Assembly (NCBI GenBank): GCA_025355245.1
Contig: JANXZZ010000043.1
Coordinates: 82,016-132,313, forward strand
Length of the DNA: 50,298 nt
Direction: 5' to 3'
Origin: Pseudomonadota bacterium
Lineage (GTDB): Bacteria > Pseudomonadota > Gammaproteobacteria > Steroidobacterales > Steroidobacteraceae
The stretch's first letter is position 1. Each line of letters begins with the position of its first letter. Both the position numbers and the translations under genes were made by a program. The notes beneath the pieces were generated by a model. The model was given only the letters and a program-made list of their open reading frames with translations. It ran no database searches and had not been told where the DNA came from. Shown one piece after another: positions 45,043 to 50,298 of this stretch.

Positions 45043-46530
45043 TCAGCGTCCGGTGTTGATCCAGACCACCTTCGATTCCGTGAAGTTCTCGATCGCTGCG
45101 TCGCCATGCTCGCGGCCGAAGCCGGAGTCGCGGGCCCCGCCCCAGGGAAGCCGCACGTCGGTCGGCCCGTACGTGTTCACCCAGACCGTACCCGCCTTGA
45201 GGCGACGCGCGAACCGATGCACGCGCGAAATGTCGCTGCTCCAGACTCCCGCGGCCAGACTATACGCCGTGCCGTTCGCGATTCTGAGCGCCTCGTCTTC
45301 CGTTTGAAATGCTATCACGGCCGCCACGGGCCCAAAGATCTCTTCCTGCGCGATGCGCATGTCGTTGCTCACGCCTGCGAAGACTGTGGGGCTCACGAAG
45401 TAGCCGACATTGCCGCTGCGGGCGCCGCCCGCAACGAGCCTGGCACCTTCGTTGCGCCCGATAGCGATGTAGTCGAGGACGCGCTGCATCTGCGCTTCGG
45501 ACACCAGCGGCCCCATCGCGGTCGCCGTTTCCGACGGATCGCCGACGCGGACCGCGCGCGCGCGCGCGACGAGGCGCGCGACAAACTCATCGTAGACGTC
45601 CTCGTGGACGAGGATGCGGGAGCCGGCGGAGCACACCTGTCCGCTGTTGAAGAAGATTCCGGAAGCTGCTGCCTTCGCCGCGGCGTCGATGTCCGCATCC
45701 GGAAACACGATGTTCGCGGACTTGCCGCCGAGCTCGAGCGTCACCCGCTTCAGGTTGCCGGCGGCGCCGCGCAAGATCTGGCGTCCGACGGCGGGTGAGC
45801 CCGTGAACGTAACTTTGTCGATGTCGGGGTGGTCGACGATGGCCTGACCGGCAGTTTTGCCTAAACCCGGTACGACGTTGAGTACGCCCGCCGGGATACC
45901 CGCTTCGATCGCGAGCTCGCCGAGCCGAAGTGCGGTCAGCGAAGTGAGTTCAGCGGGCTTGAGGACGACCGTGCAGCCGCAGGCGAGCGCGGGCGCGATC
46001 TTCCACATGCCGATCATCAGCGGAAAGTTCCACGGCACAATCGCGCCAACGACGCCGAGCGGCTCGCGGACGCTATACGTGAGCGCATCGTTCCGAGCGG
46101 GAATGACCTGACCGTTGATCTTGTCGGCAAAGCCGGCGTAATAAGCGAGCGTGTCGAGCACGGCCGGCAGGTCCTGCCGGCGAATGGCCGAGACGGGCTT
46201 GCCCGAGTCGAGGCTCTCGAGCTCGATCAGTTCGTCCTGGGCACCCCGGATCGCCTCGGCGAACTTGAGCAGCAGTGCGCCGCGATCGGCCGCTCGCATC
46301 TGGTTCCACTCGCCTTCGAACGCGGCGCGCGCCGACCTGACCGCGCGATCGACGTCGGCGGCGTCCGCCTCGGCGACACGCGCAATGACCTGCTCGGTGG
46401 CCGGATTTCGAGTCTCGAAATACCGCCCTGAAAGCGCCGGCACCCGCTGGCCGTCGATGAGGAGGTCCTGCGTGAACGGAACGGCCGGTGCGGGTTCCAG
46501 CTCCCGACGAATATATGTTGTAGATTGCAT
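45043..46530 (-). CDS. Aldehyde dehydrogenase, partner of the formyltransferase-type protein
   Basis: The 495-residue product is a complete ALDH: N168 in 'VPWNFPLMIG', E266 in 'TLELGGKSAN', C300 in 'NSGQVCSAGSR' and 'EEIFGPV' further on; the C-terminus ends 'FTESKVVWINTG'. It is close in form to betaine/aromatic aldehyde dehydrogenases and to the C-terminal domain of formyl-THF dehydrogenase. The next gene encodes the hydrolase-type domain of that enzyme, so together they could oxidise the one-carbon unit of formyl-THF to CO2. Alternatively each acts separately on aldehydes and formyl groups. ATG 46530 has AGGAG five bases upstream; an operator candidate overlaps the start codon. Confidence 0.88.
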   Translation of the reverse strand: MQSTTYIRRELEPAPAVPFTQDLLIDGQRVPALSGRYFETRNPATEQVIARVAEADAADVDRAVRSARAAFEGEWNQMRAADRGALLLKFAEAIRGAQDELIELESLDSGKPVSAIRRQDLPAVLDTLAYYAGFADKINGQVIPARNDALTYSVREPLGVVGAIVPWNFPLMIGMWKIAPALACGCTVVLKPAELTSLTALRLGELAIEAGIPAGVLNVVPGLGKTAGQAIVDHPDIDKVTFTGSPAVGRQILRGAAGNLKRVTLELGGKSANIVFPDADIDAAAKAAASGIFFNSGQVCSAGSRILVHEDVYDEFVARLVARARAVRVGDPSETATAMGPLVSEAQMQRVLDYIAIGRNEGARLVAGGARSGNVGYFVSPTVFAGVSNDMRIAQEEIFGPVAAVIAFQTEDEALRIANGTAYSLAAGVWSSDISRVHRFARRLKAGTVWVNTYGPTDVRLPWGGARDSGFGREHGDAAIENFTESKVVWINTGR

Positions 46531-46532
46531 AT
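46511..46532. promoter_or_regulatory. Operator candidate overlapping the ALDH start codon
   Basis: ATATATG - N10 - CATAT, the same architecture as the site in front of the divergent regulator gene. It covers the first codons of the aldehyde dehydrogenase gene, where a bound regulator could block elongation. Confidence 0.4.
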
Positions 46533-46666
46533 GGCTCCTGACTCTGATGCGCGTATGCCGGGGGCAAGCGGATGGTAATTCCGATTCTCCATCGGCGGAA
46601 TATGATATGAATTGCCTGAACTTGGGGCTGCGCGCCCGGAAACCAACCCCCGCGCGTTGGAGTGCT

Positions 46667-46690
46667 ATATATGCAGTCGTGGACATATAT
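46667..46690. promoter_or_regulatory. Inverted-repeat operator candidate in front of the ModE-like regulator
   Basis: ATATATG - N10 - CATATAT, perfect seven-base arms, 24 bases before the GTG start of the regulator gene. AT-rich TATA-type dyads are typical of ModE-like helix-turn-helix proteins, so autoregulation is likely. Confidence 0.5.
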
Positions 46691-46713
46691 GGAGCGATTG
46701 AGGAGGTCTCAGC

Positions 46714-47790
46714 GTGATCAGGATCGAGATCGAGCCCGTGTGGCGCTTCACCAAGAACGAAGGCGCGGAGTCGACGCTCGTGATGCTCGACTTCCTCAAC
46801 GAGATCCGCGCGACCGGAAAAATCACGCGCGCCGCCGCGCGCGTGCAGATGTCCTACCGGCACGCCTGGAACCTGATCGAGAAGTGGTCGGCATTCTTCG
46901 ATGCGCCACTGGTAGAGCGCCGCCAGGGGCGAGGCACCACGCTCACGCCGTTCGGAGACCGGCTCGTCTGGGCGGGCCAGCGGCTCGTCGCGCGCCTGAA
47001 GCCGCAACTCGACAATCTGGCACAGGAACTGGAAACGGAGATCAACCAGTTCCTGCCGCGGGGTCCCGCCGTCATACGCGTGCACGCGAGCCACGGCTTC
47101 GCAGTGGCGAAACTCCGCGAAATGCTCAGCCACGAACCGCAGATCGGCGTCGACCTGCGCTACGTCAGCAACCAGACGTCGCTCGAATCGCTCGCCCGCG
47201 ACGGCTGCGACCTCGCGGGCATGCACCTGCCGCAAGGTGTGCTCCGGCAACGAAGTATCGATGACTCGAAACGCTGGCTGGTGCCCGGGCTGCATCGAGT
47301 CATCAGTTTCGTGACGCGCGAAATGGGTCTCATGGTCAAACGCGGCAATCCGCTTCGCATCGACAGTCTGGAGCGCTTGCTCGATCCGTCCGTGCGTTTC
47401 GTCAACCGCGACCCCGACTCGGGCTCACGCCTGCTGTTCGAACTCCTGCTCGAGCAGCACGGGATCGACGCGACCCGTATCAACGGCTACGCGCAGATCG
47501 AGTTCACGCACGCGGCGGTCGCCGCCTATGTCGCGAGCGGGATGGCCGACGTCAGTTTTGGCGTCGAAGCGGCTGCGCGGCACTTCGATCTCGATTTCGT
47601 TCGGCTCGTCACGGAAGACTACTTCTTCGTCTGCCGCAAGGACTTCCTCGAGTCCGAACCCATGCAACCCTTGCTCTCGATCATGCGCAGCGAGGAGTTT
47701 CGCACCGCTATTTCGGCGCTTCCGGGATACGAGGCAAAGGATGCGGGCTCGATTCTGACCGTGCGAGAGGTGTTCACGCCGACCGAATGA
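46714..47790 (+). CDS. ModE-like HTH regulator with periplasmic-binding-protein-like sensor domain
   Basis: The 358-residue product has a ModE/LysR-like winged helix at the N-terminus ('IRATGKITRAAARVQMSYRH', 'AWNLIEKWSAFF', 'RRQGRGTTLTPFGDRLV') and a PBP-type ligand domain (about 110-340) with 'HASHGFAVAKLREML', 'DLAGMHLPQG', 'RDPDSGSRLLFELLL' and 'AAVAAYVASGMADVSFGVE'. Proteins of this build resemble molybdate-binding or LysR-like sensors and often stand next to redox and one-carbon genes. GTG 46714 is preceded by AGGAGG. It is divergent from the ALDH-formyltransferase pair and likely controls it through the two matching dyads. The ligand is unknown. Confidence 0.85.
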   Translation: MIRIEIEPVWRFTKNEGAESTLVMLDFLNEIRATGKITRAAARVQMSYRHAWNLIEKWSAFFDAPLVERRQGRGTTLTPFGDRLVWAGQRLVARLKPQLDNLAQELETEINQFLPRGPAVIRVHASHGFAVAKLREMLSHEPQIGVDLRYVSNQTSLESLARDGCDLAGMHLPQGVLRQRSIDDSKRWLVPGLHRVISFVTREMGLMVKRGNPLRIDSLERLLDPSVRFVNRDPDSGSRLLFELLLEQHGIDATRINGYAQIEFTHAAVAAYVASGMADVSFGVEAAARHFDLDFVRLVTEDYFFVCRKDFLESEPMQPLLSIMRSEEFRTAISALPGYEAKDAGSILTVREVFTPTE

Positions 47791-47806
47791 GCTCGTCGCT
47801 TCCGGC

Positions 47807-49609
47807 TCAAGGGCCGGACCGGCTTCCCCACCGCCCCAAGGTTGCCGCGCGGACGGACAGGTCGCCCAGATACTGGGGGGGCGCGCCTGCCACCGCGCCA
47901 GCTCCTTTCAAAACCTCCGGCGCGACCGCTCGGACGCCCGCCAGCGTGTCCGCGTCGGCGACGGCGCGACGCAGCTCCTCCGGGTCAACCCACGCGGCAG
48001 CGCCTCCCTTGATGCGCAGATACACCCGACCGGTGGCCTGGGAGGCGAATGTCAGCTCGCGGAAGCCCTGGCGGCAGCGCTCAAGGAAGGCGGTGTTGTG
48101 CTCGGGAGCCAGCAGCCGGCGGTCTGGATAGAGTTGCGCGGCCGACGGCGCGTCCACGTTTACGCGACGGTAGCGCTCGACGTCGAGCAGCGCTTTAACG
48201 TCGAGAACATTGAAGGCGGAGTTCGCGCCGAAGGCGACGGTGCGGGGCGGCTCGCCAAAAGGCACATTGTTGTCGAGGAACTCGAACTGCACCGCTTTGT
48301 CGGTGCGCCGAATCCAGGTGAAGAAGAGGTCGGGCATCCCCGTGTACGCCTCGACCGCATGCGCAAGCGTGTCGTCCACCGCCTTGTAGCGTCCGAACTC
48401 GAGACCGCGCTTCCACGCGCGCTCGACCAGCGAATCCGGGGCCGTGATCACGAAGAACAGGTAGACCGACTGGCCGAACCGAGTGAGCAGGTTGCTGCCC
48501 GCCTCGTGCGAGTCCGCGGCGAAGCTGTCGAATCGAAATCGGTCGATGAGCAGATGAGACATCTCGCCGCGCCGGTACTTGCGCGCCATGTACCGATCGA
48601 GCTTCTGGTCGACGATCTGCAACTCTTCGGAGGTGAGTGCGCCGGCATACTTGTAGGCCGGGCCGAGCGACGGGTAGTCGAGCAGCTGCTTGCGCCAGAT
48701 GTCCGGGCTGATCAGCGCAAAGTCGGTCCACTCGACGCCAAGCGCGCCCGCGAGACCCTTCTGCAGCGGACGCAGCGTGCTCTTGCCGGCGGCAGACGGG
48801 CCCTTCGTGTTCATTACGATCGGCCGGTGCTGTCGCGGCAGCAGCCGGTAGCCCTCGTCGCGCGCAGCGCGCGCGAGCAGCGGATCGAGCAAAGTCCCGA
48901 TGACGTCGCTGCAATAGTCATTGCAGGCAAGTTGCGTGGCGAGTCCGGCGACGAACTCTGCCGTGCCCCACCCGCCACCGTGCCGGGTATACAGCCCCGT
49001 GAGTGCCCGCGCGAGGGCCCGGTAAGCCGAGCGCTGCATCGGCGTGCCCGCCGCGCCTGCCAGACGCTCAAATTCAAAGATCTGCGCCGCATCCCAGGTC
49101 ACCGCGGGGCTCTGAGTGACCGTTGCACGACGGCCGTGCAGGATCGCGAAGGCCCGGGCCCTGCGCGTCGACGGGGGCGGCGCTCGCGCGCCCGGCGCGG
49201 TCGTCGGTTGCACGGCGGCCCGAATCGTCGCCGCGAGTTCGGCGCGCGCCGCCGCGAACGCTGCCGAGATCGCCTCCATCTGCGGTTCGACGTGACCGCC
49301 GAGAATTCGTCCGGTGATCTGCCGGAAGTTGATGCCGAGGTCGCCGATGTGCAGACCGTCGGGCACGGAGACGTCCGCGGTGACGCGGATCAGGAGTTCA
49401 TGGAGTACCAGACGCCGGGGCTTGAATTCGACCAGCTCGCCGAGCGCGAGGCCCGTGAGTTCGGCCAGCTCCTCGGCGCTACGCAAGCTCGTGGACACGT
49501 GCTCGGGCCGGCAGATCGTCCTCAGGTGCTGAAGGTCCGGTGGAATCTGCGAGAGGACGCCCGGATTCCAGGGGCCTTCCGCACGGCTTTCCACGTCTGC
49601 CGCGGTCAT
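47807..49609 (-). CDS. Large zeta-toxin-like P-loop protein
   Basis: The 600-residue product has an N-terminal part of unknown fold (1-255) and a P-loop kinase-like core: Walker A 'KGPSAAGKST' (269-278), 'DFALISPDIWRKQLLDY', a basic lid-like 'YMARKYRRGEMSHLLIDRFRFD' split around 350-371, and a strand 'SVYLFFVITAPDSLVERAWKR'. This order recalls zeta toxins (UDP-GlcNAc kinases) and polynucleotide-kinase-like proteins. It is about twice the size of a zeta toxin, and no epsilon-type antitoxin gene is adjacent, so a toxin role is not supported. A domain after residue 470 carries no recognised motif. The gene stands alone, convergent with the ModE-like gene by 16 bases. Probable ATP-dependent phosphotransferase with unknown target. 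Confidence 0.75.
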   Translation of the reverse strand: MTAADVESRAEGPWNPGVLSQIPPDLQHLRTICRPEHVSTSLRSAEELAELTGLALGELVEFKPRRLVLHELLIRVTADVSVPDGLHIGDLGINFRQITGRILGGHVEPQMEAISAAFAAARAELAATIRAAVQPTTAPGARAPPPSTRRARAFAILHGRRATVTQSPAVTWDAAQIFEFERLAGAAGTPMQRSAYRALARALTGLYTRHGGGWGTAEFVAGLATQLACNDYCSDVIGTLLDPLLARAARDEGYRLLPRQHRPIVMNTKGPSAAGKSTLRPLQKGLAGALGVEWTDFALISPDIWRKQLLDYPSLGPAYKYAGALTSEELQIVDQKLDRYMARKYRRGEMSHLLIDRFRFDSFAADSHEAGSNLLTRFGQSVYLFFVITAPDSLVERAWKRGLEFGRYKAVDDTLAHAVEAYTGMPDLFFTWIRRTDKAVQFEFLDNNVPFGEPPRTVAFGANSAFNVLDVKALLDVERYRRVNVDAPSAAQLYPDRRLLAPEHNTAFLERCRQGFRELTFASQATGRVYLRIKGGAAAWVDPEELRRAVADADTLAGVRAVAPEVLKGAGAVAGAPPQYLGDLSVRAATLGRWGSRSGP

Positions 49610-49682
49610 CGGGACTCACCGTCCGGGCGAATAGGCCTAATGCGGCGGCGCGGCTTCATGACGGGCCGCCCGCACCACAGGC

Positions 49683-50298
49683 CTAGTCCAGAAAGTCGCA
49701 GTAGCGTTCGACGTGCGCCGCGAGGTCTAGCGTGTGCTGCCGAGTGAGCCGTTCGGCGAGCTCGGTGTCGCGATGCTCCAGCGCCTCGATGATCCTAAGG
49801 TGCTCGATGATCGAACGCGCGGCTCGATCGCTTTGCGAGATCGTCGCGCGACGAATCGCGCGGACGTGGATCAGGAGGTTTCGCGTCGCGTCCTCGATGA
49901 GCTGCGAGCCTCCCAGCTTGATGACTGCCTGGTGGAACGCCAGGTTTGCGTCCGAGTATTCGCTGATGTGCTCCGAAGGAGGCGAGTGCTCGAAGGAATC
50001 GAACAAGTGCCGGAGCTTCGCGATCTCGACGTCCGGCGCGCTCACGGTCGCCAGTCGCGCGGCCATGCTCTCGAGCGCGGCCCACATCTGGACCATTTCA
50101 ATGATTTCGCGCTTCGACTTGCGGACGATAAAGATCCCCCGCCGTGGAATGGTGCGCAGGAACCCTTCCTGTTCGAGTAGCGCCAGCGCTTCGCGCACGG
50201 GCGTGCGGCTGACGCCAAGGGCCTTCGTCAGCTGACGCTCGTCAACGCGCAGCTCCTGCTTAGGGTCGTAGATGTCCGTTTCGGTGATGGCGTTCTTG
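49683..50298 (-). CDS. GntR-family (FCD) transcriptional regulator, N-terminus cut by the window edge
   Basis: About 205 residues are visible. The winged helix reads 'ERQLTKALGVSRTPVREALA' and 'LEQEGFLRTIPRRGIFIVRK', followed by an FCD-type helical domain ('ANLAFHQAVIKLGGSQLIED', 'EHLRIIEALEHRDTELAERL'). The frame runs past the right edge; only the first 15-25 residues should be missing. The Val codon GTG at 50198 lies inside the HTH and is not the start. Target and ligand cannot be inferred; the only neighbour is the zeta-like gene on the same strand. Confidence 0.88.
   Translation of the reverse strand, partial: KNAITETDIYDPKQELRVDERQLTKALGVSRTPVREALALLEQEGFLRTIPRRGIFIVRKSKREIIEMVQMWAALESMAARLATVSAPDVEIAKLRHLFDSFEHSPPSEHISEYSDANLAFHQAVIKLGGSQLIEDATRNLLIHVRAIRRATISQSDRAARSIIEHLRIIEALEHRDTELAERLTRQHTLDLAAHVERYCDFLD

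Noticed and set aside
47807-49609. Toxin-antitoxin module
   Set aside because: No small antitoxin-like gene precedes or follows; the neighbours are regulators with their own contexts.

Overview
This is a high-GC chromosomal window with dense bacterial coding. It most likely comes from a Gram-negative proteobacterium: there are TonB-dependent receptors, Tat and Sec signal peptides, an Opp/Dpp-type ABC transporter, a FleQ-like sigma-54 activator and a PilJ_N-type sensor. A gamma- (Steroidobacter/Xanthomonad-like) or betaproteobacterium fits best, but the sequence does not settle it. I see no rRNA, tRNA, CRISPR array, phage or insertion sequence.

Region 1 (1-3.4 kb): the end of a TonB receptor, a small exported protein, a TPR-GGDEF membrane diguanylate cyclase, and a divergent PadR repressor with a palindrome over its promoter.

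Region 2 (3.7-13.8 kb): a 2-aminoethylphosphonate (AEP) island. phnW makes phosphonoacetaldehyde, phnY oxidises it to phosphonoacetate, and phnA cleaves the C-P bond to acetate and phosphate. A FadR-type GntR regulator heads gntR-phnA-phnY and has a near-perfect 28-bp operator. Around this core lie two different FAD oxidoreductases and two MFS-type permeases instead of a phosphonate ABC importer. One FAD enzyme and one permease overlap by ATGA and have no obvious assigned role.

Region 3 (14-22.5 kb): a frameshifted MAPEG gene, a DedA-rhodanese fusion, a SorAB-type sulfite dehydrogenase pair, an N-acyl-D-amino-acid deacylase, and an ECF sigma/anti-sigma pair divergent from a subtilase and an Ala/Gly/Ser-rich exported protein.

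Region 4 (22.5-28.4 kb): a sigma-54 activator, an EamA exporter, a GNAT acetyltransferase, a 60-aa PLDc_N membrane protein, a membrane LuxR protein with a DUF4199 partner, and relics of two alpha/beta hydrolases.

Region 5 (28.4-42 kb): a rightward TonB receptor - alpha/beta hydrolase - P1 peptidase set faces a leftward overlapping operon. That operon runs M20 deacylase - solute-binding-protein/permease fusion - permease - double ATPase - aldehyde dehydrogenase - SDR. It looks like import, hydrolysis and oxidation of an amide-linked compound.

Region 6 (42-50.3 kb): two small exported proteins, a hybrid sensor kinase reduced by deletions, a split form of 10-formyltetrahydrofolate dehydrogenase (formyltransferase/hydrolase plus ALDH) with a divergent ModE-like regulator and two matching operator candidates, a 600-aa zeta-toxin-like P-loop protein, and a GntR regulator cut by the window end.
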